Positions 11,765-23,400 of a DNA stretch of 64,000 bases are shown here, piece by piece (within the stretch, counting starts at the first letter, position 1; each line of letters opens with the position of its first letter). The position numbers were made by a program, and so were the translations under genes. The notes below the pieces were generated by a model. It worked only from the letters and a program-made list of their open reading frames with translations. It was not told where the DNA came from and made no database searches. The stretch is from Glandiceps talaboti. Taxonomy: Eukaryota > Hemichordata > Enteropneusta > Spengelidae. Location of the stretch: contig NC_135555.1 in NCBI RefSeq assembly GCF_964340395.1, positions 8,502,931-8,566,930 on the forward strand, read 5' to 3'.

Positions 11765-12560
11765 TAGCCCCCAAAGAAGGGCTATTACGATGTGCTCCGT
11801 CTGTCTGTCTGTCTGTCTGTGCGTCTGTCCGTAATATGTCATTTCTCTGACATACAATATCCAAATTTCATTCATATCTGGCACAAAGGTGAGATATCAT
11901 ATGGAACATATGCTTGCCACTTTGTCTTACAATATAACCATATTTGCAAAAATGGCAGCTATATTTGTAATTAAGAATCAATATTTACTGAATAATTAAA
12001 AACCTTTAATACATAGTGTCTTCATTCAAGTGTCTACCCATATTATTAAGTGCACACTTTCTTTTGAGACCTTAGCCTATGATCTTGATCTTCAGGCTCA
12101 GTTATCAAAATTAAGCTATTTCTTACACATCACAGACAGTTCTATCTATTTGTGGCCAATTTCTTATAAATCATGTATGCAAGTAACACAGAAGAAGAGT
12201 AATACACATAAGCATTATTTTTGGTGCTACCAGGTTATACCACTTTTACTGAATGGCAGCCACATTGTAGTAAGAGATCATAATTTAGCATAATTCAAAA
12301 AGTATAGTACACAGAGACTCCATCCAAGTGTCTACCCCACATCATCAAGTGCAAGCTTTCTTTTAAGATCTTGACATTGATCTTGACTTTCAGGGTCTGA
12401 AAGTATCACAATCCCGATATTTTCTGCATATTGTAGACACTGTAGCTGGTTAAGTGTCATCATTAACATATCATGGACATTTTAAATAAAGAACAAGTAT
12501 AGTAATATGCATTTATTTCATCCATTACTCGCACTTAGAAGTAAAGTTTTTTAGGACTGT
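11765..12560. repeat. Dispersed repeat family, copy B
   Basis: Starts with TTAGCCCCCAAAGAAGGGCT, then GTCTGTCTGTCTGTCTGTGC, then the TTTCTCTGACATACAATATC box shared with copy A. The segment around CAAGTGTCTACC appears twice (near 12028 and 12329), each followed by a GATCTTGA-TTCAGG-type stretch, so the element has an internal repeat of about 300 bp. No open reading frame of note. Confidence 0.6.
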
Positions 12561-13501
12561 GTCTGCTATGAAGACTTGTTTTTTTTATATTTTTGAGCAC
12601 ATATTGATTTATAGATTCAGAGATTGATATATGATATCATTTCTAGTCACTGCAAGTGAGGGAACCAGTTATAATTTACAAATATTGTTAGAACACAAAT
12701 GAGAATTGGATGGTTCCATCTAAACTCAACTCACAAGGTGTCCAAAAATTGGGGCTAGCTTTTGCCGTATAAAGAAATCATAATTAAAAAGATCTAAAAA
12801 GAAGTTATGTAAATAACAAGGAAATAAAGAAACTTAAAGGAGTATTGTTTTATGTCATCACTTGTACACATTTGCATGAACCTAGCTAGGAGTCAAACCT
12901 TTTCCTGATAGATTAGCCTTGGGGACTAATTTTCCAGAAAATAAAAGTTTAAAATCTCTCAAATCTCTCCAATATGATTAATATATGTCATTTTGTAATT
13001 AAAATAACAAAAATATAAATAGAAAAATGAAAATGTCTTTCCTTACTGTAGTGGTAGATTTATGTGCACTCTGTACATGATGCATGTGCAACTGCACGGG
13101 TTCAAGAAATATACTTATATAAGGGAGCCTGGCAACCCTAAGTTGCCATGACATCCATGTTACCAAAAAGTATAAATGACATGATAATGTAAAAGAGATA
13201 ATACTTAATAGAATATTTTGTCGACACTTCCTGTTTGTGATCTTTAAATCGAGATGTCATTTCGTGAAAGTTACAAAATCATAGTGTAATTAACGTATTT
13301 ATGTTAATCTCCGAGGAGAGATTCTAATTTTTAATCTCAGCATAGCTGGAGATGTTTAATTGTGTCATCTATTACTGGAAGAAGTATACACGTTGACACG
13401 TTTTAGATCCAGATAATTTCTTTCAAACTGTCCTTTGTATTTTCTAGTGGGTATTTAAAAAGTCTTTAGTTTTCAATCTTGTATCTTTACCTGTAACACC
13501 T
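12561..13501. other. Intergenic, nothing recognised
   Basis: AT-rich sequence without convincing exons, repeats or RNA genes on either strand, up to the 5S gene. GAGATGTCATTTCGTG and a few CpGs occur near its end. Confidence 0.4.
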
Positions 13502-13619
13502 GCCTACGGCCATACTACGTAGAATAAACTGGTTGTCGTCCGATCACCGAAATTAACCTCCGTCGGGCGTGGTTAGTACTTGGATGGGAGACCGCCTGGG
13601 AATACCACGTGCTGTAGGC
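13502..13619 (+). rRNA. 5S ribosomal RNA gene (single dispersed copy)
   Basis: About 118 nt match the metazoan 5S rRNA pattern from GCCTACGGCCATAC to GTGCTGTAGGC, including TTAGTACTTGGATGGGAGAC and CGCCTGGGAATACC. Helix I is intact: GCCTACGGC pairs with GCTGTAGGC. The stem CGTGGT/ACCACG differs from the common vertebrate sequence but remains fully complementary, as expected of a functional or recently functional RNA. Helix II (ACGTAG with CTCCGT) has one mismatch. The internal promoter's Box C (GGATGGGAG) is intact; the Box A region (AATTAACCTCC) is more diverged. A T-run follows. No second copy is present, so this is dispersed rather than a tandem cluster. It could be a recent pseudogene. 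Confidence 0.85.
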
Positions 13620-13624
13620 ATGCA

Positions 13625-13630
13625 TTTTTT
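13625..13630 (+). terminator. RNA polymerase III T-run terminator of the 5S gene
   Basis: Six consecutive T starting six bases after the 5S 3' end, the usual Pol III stop. This supports a real gene unit rather than a 5S-headed SINE, which would read on into a body and tail. Confidence 0.7.
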
Positions 13631-14499
13631 CTATTACTGTTAACGTTATTATTAATATTACTGGAGATATGGTTATATAATTATCATTGTTTTCTATATT
13701 TCACGATATTATCAAAAACAAAGTAAAACATCTGCAGGGTAAAATGTTTTATTGTGGGCCCTATTAAAGGAGATATTAACTTTTTGACTTAATTACAATG
13801 TGACACGTATATAACTTGACTCTTCATTAGACATGACGTATACAGACATCTTCATTTTTTGGATCATGCGCCATGGTTATTGTGTTTGCTTAAAGAAAAT
13901 CATTGAATAATTAATCATTGTACCAAATGAACAATACCAATATGTTTAACTAATATATTAACCGTGACGTTTTGATGAGAATGCGTCAAGGTAGAATGAG
14001 CTTCCGAGTTGGAGTGCGATGTGACACCCTCATTAATTCACTTTCGACATCGTGTATATCGTGCCAACGTTGATGGCGTACTTCTGACGGCTCGTAGTAC
14101 GTGTAATGGTTTATTCGGGCTATATAGTTGAGCACAAGGTTGGTGCAATATGCAATATCTCCACTGACTTTAGCGCAACTCGGGTTCATTAATCAGCTTA
14201 CACTATTTGCACGTCAATAACATGTTTAAACTACCCAAGAGGTGAAGCCTTCATGGTTACACTACTAGTTACTGAAAGTGTTTGGAAGATTAAATGATTT
14301 TTGAATAGACATGAAACAAACGTGTGTGTTGTCACAAATTGGCCAATTGCGTTTGGGGATGTGCTCACAAAACGGCAAGTCATGATCATTGTGAGCAACA
14401 AGCCGGTGATTGGCTAATTCATTTCTGCCACCTGGCACTTGTGCAACACGTGTTCCCATCAATTTTCTCATTCTGGGCTTTGAGTTTGGTGTGAGAGGA
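13631..14499. other. Intergenic, CpG content rises; no gene recognised
   Basis: From about 13900 the sequence has clearly more CpG (for example GACGTTTTGATGAGAATGCG, TGCCAACGTTG) than the AT-rich DNA around it. Short open frames on the minus strand (13986-14189, 14265-14519) show no recognisable domain. Confidence 0.4.
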
Positions 14500-14589
14500 C
14501 AGTCGTATGTCGTGGGCACTGTACGTACGTTGATAGTTGATTGTAGAAAGTATCTACGTTGGCCGGCTACTCCATGATTTCGGTAACAG
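14500..14589 (+). other. Candidate 5' exon of an unidentified transcript
   Basis: CpG-rich sequence (GTACGTACGTTGATAG, CTACGTTGGCCGGC) ends ATGATTTCGGTAACAG followed by a strong donor, GTAAGTAAAA. No downstream coding exon on this strand was recognised before the CDYL/ECI2 pair, so it may be the first exon of a non-coding RNA or chance. A minus-strand gene would not explain the donor. Confidence 0.25.
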
Positions 14590-16639
14590 GTAAGTAAAAT
14601 TTAATCCTCGTGTCATATAAATTTTTATGCCATCTTCTGAAATTTTTGTTTCCGTGCCTCAAAAACGTTACGTCATTTCACTGACCACTAGATTATCACT
14701 ATATTGCCCTTTATATAAGTCTGCTTGTAATTGTTAGCCACGGCGCGCCCTTTTCTAAGTCATTTCATTAACAACAAATGCAGCCGTACCATGCGCGTAG
14801 TGCATGTGCCAAGTCTTTAAAAATCTCTATCGTACTCGCATTTTGTCTGATCAAATGTTCCTTTTATTTATCACCTTTTCAACTTATCAAAAGCTACGAA
14901 GATTATCAGCAAGTTAGGAAATCATTTACCATTATTCTGTCACTTATGTTGTTTGGGTTTATAGCCACAGTGTATGATTATCAAGACGATTTATTTGACC
15001 CTAAATCTGGTCCCAGCTCTGATGTAAGCAAGATGTGGGAATTGAAATCTGCTTTCGAAATAACAGTTGTGTAGTTTGAAACTAGTTACAATAATTGTTG
15101 CATTAAAGTTTGTATTTTTCCCAGCTTTTTATTGTTCGTGGGTTTGCACTAAAGTTATGCAAACCCCAGAAAAATAAAAAGCACAACAATGAAAAGAAAA
15201 AGGTAAAATCGGAAAACGAATGCTACAATCATTGCATCTATGTCGGAACCCTAATGATTACATGTAAAATCACAGATAAGGAAGAAAAACTAACACATGC
15301 CACATTTTTTATTAGATGTTCAATAGAAATGCGTATACTGGTTGATCGTCTGCTCATATTAAATCTCGCAAGTTGACTTGAAAGTACGCCACCAACGTTT
15401 GGGATTTCCGGAATGTAGATCCGATGTACGCTTCGAGGTTTCCGAAACGTCTTCAATCCGTGCACTCCGTTGAGAAATTAAACGACGATGTATCGGAGTT
15501 ATCGAAGCGCATATATCCAAGGCTAGTGTAGGTTTAGACACTTCTTATGTTAGTAGATTAGCTTCCGAACTGGAACTGGATAAAAGACAATTCTCAAATA
15601 AATGTCCCTCGTGTCTATTAGTGGTGTCCCTGAGTGGTGTGTCCAAGTAACCTTGCCTTCCCGCCGTTTTTTTTATGGCTCATGGTAACTTTAATACAAA
15701 AATTTAGTTATTTTATAATTATTTACACTTTTACTACTATTATAGCATTTTCAATGTCAATGACTCAATCTGCTATTCTCTTCAAATATACGAAATGGCG
15801 CGAGCTCAGAGATGGCCTTTGAATAGTCGAAGACGTCCATTTTTTTGCAATCACATTCTTTTCATTTGTGTACGATTTATGGGTCCTTTTTACCTCCCCT
15901 TAAAGCTGCACTGACACATTTATTTAAAATGTTTTGTTGGATACAATAACTTACTCGTAATATCGACAACAACGGATGAATATATTTTTTGTAGCTGTAT
16001 ACATCAAATCAATTATTTTGGGGGTCCTCGCCCAAAAATCTTCACCCTCAACGGTAATCATGGTTTCAACCTGTTTGTGCAATACTAATGGATAGGATTG
16101 ACCACTGATTAACATGTACAATGTCTAATTATTAGTATTTTAACACTTTACAGTGAATAGATTGTGGTTATCTGATCAAAAAACGATACTACATTTAGAA
16201 ACTAGTGGAGTTTTAACATGGTGACATTCAAAACCAAGCTTTTGCTTAAGATTTAAACTTGTCACTACACCATGTCCAACAGATAATATTGATCACTAGG
16301 TAACAGACCAATTTAATATTAGGGAATGTATATTTAATTTGGTTTATACTTCATGAAAAAAATCCAGTTGCAGCTAATTCGGGTTAAAGGAAGGTAATGA
16401 TATACTTTAAATGGATTATAAGGAATGTGGGGGCAATCCCAAGTTTGTTGGTGGAAGGTTACAAAACATGTCAAGACCTGAAATTTAGATGGCCCATCAT
16501 TCGACACGTGCAGACTTCTTGAAATTAGTTTCTCCTTTTCATCTTTTATGACGTTTTATTTGTTGGTGAATCATTTCATCTGCCACACTATTCCCCATAG
16601 TAATATTTGATATTTTAGCTAGGTGAATAGTTCTTAACA
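14590..16639. other. Intergenic, no gene recognised
   Basis: The first part (to about 15850) keeps elevated CpG. Around 15360-15530 several frames on both strands are open for 50-75 codons without recognisable domains, which may be a decayed mobile-element fragment. The remainder is ordinary AT-rich sequence. Confidence 0.35.
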
Positions 16640-16755
16640 GTGTCATCATAAACATGATCATCATCATCTTTATCACCACCACTAAAATCATCATCATCAT
16701 CACCTCCTCCTCATCATCAACATCGACATCATCATCATCATCATCATCATCACCT
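16640..16755. repeat. ATC trinucleotide microsatellite
   Basis: Long imperfect (CAT/ATC)n tract with CACC and CTCCTC interruptions. The acidic poly-Asp reading frame on the minus strand is a repeat artefact. Confidence 0.9.
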
Positions 16756-18215
16756 ATATACACAAGCTTCTATGGCCAGCAGCTTGGATATGTGGTGCAG
16801 TGCAAAGGAACACAATGGTTCCAATGAAAATGTTGGTGAATATTTTATTGAGTGCACACCAAGGCCTACAAGCCATCATATCTGTACTAGTCCAGACGGG
16901 CTTCATATTTATTCAAATATCAGAAATTCATACACTGTGGCAGCAGAACAATCAACTCTGTAAAACCTCAGGCAGTACATATAAAGACATATGTGCACAA
17001 ATATTAAATTTCACTCAAAACATAAATACAATATAAATTAAGTGGATAATAAATTGCTGATGAACACTTTGGTTTAAAGAACACTTACAAACAAGAGATA
17101 AAAGAGAAAAGCAATGCAGACTGACAATATAACATTTACAGTAAAATGTCTGCAAACAACCTGATGGGTATATGTTCCTTTAAGTTATTAAAGAGAATGT
17201 GCCTTGGAAATAAACTCTGAACTTTGCTGTTACTTTGTTCAAGAAAACTCCAAGCTATTCTCAATTACCATCCATAAAAAAAATCAGTCATTGCACAAAT
17301 TTTTTGAAATAGAGGTCAAAATGTTATCAAAATTAACTCATTTTAGAATCCAATATGGCCGCCATCCCATATGGCCACTTGATACTCTATGGGAAAACAA
17401 AGATTGGGAAATTTGTTGAAAACGAGACTGTGAACCCCCAAATTTCTTTTATTATTTCAAAGAAACCAAGAACAAGATTTAATAGCACAGTTTGGAGAAA
17501 ATTGAAGAACTTTGATTTTCAGGGAAATTTGTTCCCAAGGCGCAGTCTAACTTAAGGAATACATATGAATTATAACTGTACATTCTACTACTGTCTTCAT
17601 ATTCATTAGCATATTTACAATATAAAAACTTGCACAACACATTGTACAACACCATTCAGTTCATACTGTTTTGGATGAGAAAAAAGGAAAATACTGATAA
17701 ACTCTTTGAAGCTAAGGATCACTGTGTGAGAAAAACTCTGTACAAATTATTACGACAACAAATATAACATTGCTTATATTATGAAGCATTTATGATGTAG
17801 CCATCTTCAAAGGTGGAAAAACACCAATGTTAAATAGCTAAATTAAAAGATATAAAATTGATGATTACATTCTGATAAAAGCTTATGTATACAATATAAC
17901 AGCTAAAACACGGTTTTGACAAGAATCTTGGATATGAACGATAAACAATATGTGTTAAATGTATTTCTGATGGAACAAATTCATGAACAATTATTTTTGT
18001 ACTTTTTAGTACTATGAATGAAGAATGAGAAACAGTTAAAAAAACTTGAATAAAAGAATTTGACATGTTCCGAAGTGTGGTTTAGAGATATGAAATGTTA
18101 ACATACCTTACAACACAAACTTCAATATCAAGATATTCAAAATGAGAAAGTTTTGAAAGTAAAAGTATATTATGCAACAAAAATTGACTGTTTAACTTAT
18201 AACATGTACTTTGCT
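16756..18215. other. Intergenic, no gene recognised
   Basis: No convincing exon. The stretch 17195-17545 (with AATATGGCCGCCATCCCATA) has the look of an interspersed repeat because of its short in-frame runs without domain similarity, but no second copy is in the window. Confidence 0.35.
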
Positions 18216-18675
18216 CTATAGCTGACTTCTTTGTTTCATGTCTAACATAATCTCATGAACAGCTGTACTTTCCAAATCTATTAAATTATGTGTATTATAA
18301 TAAATGTATGGTTCCACCACATCCAAGTGTTGTCCATATCTAATAGTATTGTCAGCATTTGTTATAGGTGTGGTAAGTATGTACAGTAGTTCCCTGGGTG
18401 TTTTATCAGGGTTCACCATGAAAGGTGTAGCGTACAGCATGCAAAGATATGCAAATTTTTCTAAATCTCTTACCAGGTGCAAAACACTTGGCCAAGACAC
18501 TGTATTGTGGATGGAAACATAGCCCTCTACCATGTTCACTTGATACACTTGCGTTTAAAGTTGGAATTCTTGGATACCAGTAATTCACCATGACATAAAT
18601 ACCAAAGTATAGACATTTGAAGTTGTACAAGTCTTTGTTGTCAAATAGTAATTTCCATAGATCTTTAGGAATCAA
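18216..18675 (-). pseudogene. Frameshifted coding remnant of unknown family
   Basis: Two overlapping minus-strand frames look like one protein broken by a frameshift near 18545-18555. The upstream frame (18675 down) reads LYNFKCLYFGIYVMVNYWYP. The downstream frame (18548 to the TAG at 18216) gives about 110 residues, including SWPSVLHLVRDLEKFAYLCM, ITNADNTIRYGQHLDVVEPY and VHEIMLDMKQRSQL. Composition and length are unlike random AT-rich frames, and the downstream frame ends at a natural stop. I do not recognise the family. It may be a transposon- or gene-derived fragment. It lies 3' of the CDYL-like gene on the same strand, and no splice sites join it to that gene. Confidence 0.4.
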
Positions 18676-19613
18676 ATACTAGTACCCATAACCAATCTTC
18701 GCCATCTCTCATTTAGGATGATGTATTATAATAATCTATTTTATCTTATTTTTCTTTATCAACAATATTCCTGCTTCTAAATGTTAATACACTTTTCACT
18801 TATTTCTCTGTTCATGAGTCGTTCAGTAAATGTACAGTTTTTTAGTTTTTAGCTTTACATTTCAATGCAATGTTTTCGTTTATTGTAAAGATAGTATGTG
18901 TATCAAAGGCTACAAATGTACTCATTTACTGCTGAAGGTAGTGTGTATGAACATTATTATCCTTTCCAATTCAATTCCACCGCAAACATACCAACTAACA
19001 TTCAATATTTTTTTTAAAAATCTTAATGAAACCACAATACACAATAAATTTACAATCGAGACTCAATTCTAATTTACAAATACCTCCAGCCCTGAATGAG
19101 ACATGTTCAGTAAAGATCCTGTATGTATGTATATCTGATATGATAATTGTCAGTAAAATCAAATCTGTCATACTGTATCGTGTCATATTCAAGATGACAT
19201 CATTGGACTGTTAGCATACCACTAAAGAAGTCTATTGCTTGTCTGTTCTTAATCTAAGTAGTCTCTTGATTACACAAAAATACTACAAAACATTGAAACT
19301 CTTGATGCCATAGAGTATTAATAATCCACAGGCAGCCACCGAGTGCATGGCATCAAATATATATTTATATATATATTTTATATAACATGACTGAAATATC
19401 ACAGCTATATGTTAACTTACTGTAAGTATAACCCTGCAATTTGTGGACAGGACTTGACCTCACACGGGACGGCTGACGAGTCTCGCTGTTGCTCCTTTGG
19501 TTATCTTCAACTGTGTGGGAATAGTAGATGTTGTCGATTGACAGTCCTTCCCAAAATGTACTCTATTGGTTGTTAAAAATACCACACATTCATAATTTCA
19601 TAACTTGCAGTTA
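18676..19613. other. 3' flank / probable 3' UTR of the CDYL-like gene
   Basis: AT-rich region directly downstream (minus strand) of the CDYL-like stop codon. It contains an AT dinucleotide tract near 19358-19385. No further exon was recognised. The exact poly(A) site is unclear. Confidence 0.4.
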
Positions 19614-20401
19614 TCATAAACATAGCTCATCTCGTTCTTCTTCTACAAATTTCTGGATGGCTTTGTAAACCTCAGCTGATCCCCATCTCTCTTGAAGTGC
19701 CGTGCATTCACTGTCATTGGTGAATTCTAACTTGCCTTTCAAATGACTACGAATTAAAGCTTTTGAGATCTGCAATCCCTACAAAATAAATACATAATGG
19801 ATTGAAAATTAATTTTTTTGGAATAACTATGGACAGACTTAATGAGAGAAAATATGCAATGGTATATGAGAAATTCATATTCAATACCATTATTTAGCCT
19901 GCTCACACCTAGACTGGCATACTTTATGTCCAACAAAACTTAACTCATATCAATATCATATCAATGTTCAACTACAAAAAATGTCACTAGCATATGTATC
20001 ACGTATAATTTATATCTATGCAAAGTATTCAATAGTTTTGCTACATTCCTTAGCTTGACAATGATTTGATTTTGTTTATTATGAAAATAGAATTTTGACA
20101 CCTAATTTTTGGTGTGGGAATGACCTTATTACTGTGCAAATTACATGTAACATATCATTGCCTTAGATATGAGATCTGAAAGACCTTGGTGCCTGGAGGA
20201 GGAAGGTACGCCATTCAATTGGTTCTGAAACCTCCACAGTTTTTTTATTATTCTTTATTTTTAATGAAAATCATTATATTGTGAAATTTAACAGATTACA
20301 AAATGAGCTGATGTCTCTTACATTTCTTGTATAAATTAGATTAAACATTACTGAAATTTATAGGTATGTACACAACATGTACTCTGACAGTCTAATTGAG
20401 A

Positions 20402-20436
<35 letters not shown>

Positions 20437-23400
20437 TGTGTGTGTGTGTCAACACTGCATCTGTGTATTATCCAGCAGATCAAAGATGAAAGATTCAAAT
20501 ACAACAAAGGCAAATTTGATTATTTGTATGACAATGAGTTTATTATTTATTATATACATACCTTTCCTGAGGCAGCAGCCATGTTTTGTAGTCTGGGTAT
20601 GACTTCCTGCATAAAACTAGTTGGCCAGAATACCTGAGATACAAGACCCTTCTGACATGCTTCTAAAGCTGTAAGTTTCCTGCCAGCTAGTAACATTTCA
20701 TTTGCCTAAAAACAGGTGAATACATGTTTTAGAGTTACATTCTATTAGTGCAAAAACAGGGGAACAACCGTTTTAGAGTTATATTGCATTGCTTTGGCTG
20801 GTGAACATATAAGCAAATGTGTTACGTTTGAAGATTTCATTGATTCAACAAAGCATGACTAGATATTATGCAAATGTTAAACAGCAAAAATACAAAGATA
20901 GATTCTCAAAAGAAACAGGCAAATGTTACTTATTTTATTTTCTACATTTTCTGTCATTTCAATTGTCCAAGATGAATATTGATATGATGACATATACTAT
21001 ATCATGTAACATGTGCATGATAAATATTGTCATCTCCTACAATGGGAATCTATTACACTGGACAGGATCCAGAACACTTGACTTTAATATCATTTTAAGC
21101 TATCATTTAAGATATGAATGACTACTGATGTACATTAATTGTGAGATAGGAAAAATGAAACTAATCTCTTCAACCTTAGCCTATGGTCTTTTGCATGTAT
21201 TAAGTGAAGACAAGAATTAGACATTCACATTTGAGGGTACACAGCTTACAATTTTATCTCTTTTTTCTTTAAAGGATTTTTAACATTTTTAACATGAAAA
21301 TCAAATTTGACATGGTGAAATTTTCTAATTTTACATTTAGAAGAAACCCTTGATAGATATTGTCCGATTTTTCTGCAAGATGTTGAACCTAACAAAAACA
21401 AGAATACATTTCTGTAGTTTCTAATGGCTAAAGAATTAAGTTCAATGAGACAAAAGTTAATAATAATACATACCATTGCAGGTCCCATAATGACAGGGAA
21501 TGTGTATGAGGCACAGCCTTCAGGGGTCTGAGCTAACCTGGCATAGGGTGTGTGAAAACAAGCCTTGTCACTGGCATAGACTACATCACACAGAGGCAGT
21601 AATGATACACCCAAACCAACTGCTGGTCCATTCACTGCTGCTACAAGTAACTTGGGGAATTTAATCACTGCATCAATAAACTCCCTAGATGATATAAAGA
21701 TAGAATTTTATATTATGTTTAACAATCCAAATCAGACATGTCATTCTTAAAAATGAGTGATAAACTTGTAAAAATAATATTGATCATAAATTTTTCATTA
21801 AATCAAATATATGATTCACAACTGCTATGTTCTATACCTAAACTTGGACATTTTTGTGACACAACCCTCACCCATGTCTGCAATTTCCATACAAAAGAAT
21901 AACAATACCATACAATTTTTTTAATTGAAGTGCCTTACTTTAAAGCGTCAACCATGAGTAGAGCTGTCTTCCGTCTTTCTTCAGTAGGTTTACTTAAAAA
22001 GAAATTAAGATCAATCCCTGAGCAGAAGACACTTCCTGATCCACTAAGCATCACCACCTTACTGTCATCATAGGTGGCGTTATATAATGCATTTATTAGT
22101 TCCTTACACACCTGAAAGACAAAAATGAGTAATTAACATATATGGTAGTCAATAATAATTGCATTTTCTGTCTTTATGATTGGATTTTGTGGATGACTCA
22201 CAATAGAAAAGGGGTTCGGAAAACACCAGTAATAGAAATGACAATACAAGCAAGTAGTAGTATACACTGGGAACTCTGTTCTTTATATGCACGCATGTTC
22301 CAACTTTTAACTGAAACTTACATCACACAAGAAATTTTGATTTGATCGTCTGCCTTATCATCGGGCTGCGTGCTGATTGGTTGATTATGTATGACGTATG
22401 ACTATATAATGAGTTCATCAGAAAGGGCAACAATGTTAACAACAACAACGTATACACAAAATATGAATCAATAAATGTAATTCACGACATATTTGTTGAC
22501 GATAGACTGAAAGATTGACATGTACCCACTCTCACTGAACACACTACAGTCATTGCTAACATCAACACATTATATGATCCCCAGTAAAGGTTGATTCAAA
22601 TGTCACAACATGACATTTATCTACATTATTGCAGACACACAATTTATGATACAGTTGAAAAAACACAATAACGAGATATAAATAGACATCCTGTCCACAC
22701 TTGCTATATTCCACTAGTAATTACAATTGCAACATGTCTAGATGGCTTCATGTTTTTTTGTGTCCATAATGAGTACATCTAAATGTACTCCACATGTGTT
22801 CAGACATCCTATTTGTTACCATTACACAATATGTGATCAAAACATTTACCATGATGTCAACTGTTAACGCATGATGGAAGTCCTGTCCACATGGTTGTTA
22901 ACATAAAATTCTCATTATTTTCAAATGTTAGATAAGCAATCATCTTGGGATGTACATGATATCCTCTGTATTATTGTTCCAAAGCAAATGTCATATCAAC
23001 AAAACACTTGTATGGCAGCCTGTTCGCATTACTGTTGTTACATATGTTCACTTTTTTTTAAGTCTACATAACCTTCAAATCTTACAAAATTGAATGGTTT
23101 TGACAATCTCTATAGGTTCTTAATACAGGCTAGTTTTCACATCGTGCACAAGAGTACCATCAGGTTAACACCACTCAGCTCTATGGGTCACTCGACCAAT
23201 TCACCCTGTCCACAGACCACCAACAAACATACTCATATTTCATATGCACAAGTTATTTCAAGTGTTACTTCAACATAATATTTTGTATGACTAAAGATAT
23301 GTCTACATTAGTGTTGCAAATATACTTTAAAATCTTAGACGTACTTGGATTTCAACTTAATGTCAGGTATCAAGTGCTCTTTAAATAGAGGGTCAACTTA

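Noticed and set aside
13502-13630. 5S-headed SINE (SINE3) instead of a 5S gene
   Set aside because: The T-run stops the unit right after the 5S 3' end and no SINE body or tail follows.
15238-15541. Overlapping open frames on both strands as a gene
   Set aside because: Several frames are open at once in a CpG-rich stretch; no recognisable domain, splice structure or start context.
16539-16763. Poly-Asp/Met open frame on the minus strand
   Set aside because: Translation of the ATC microsatellite.
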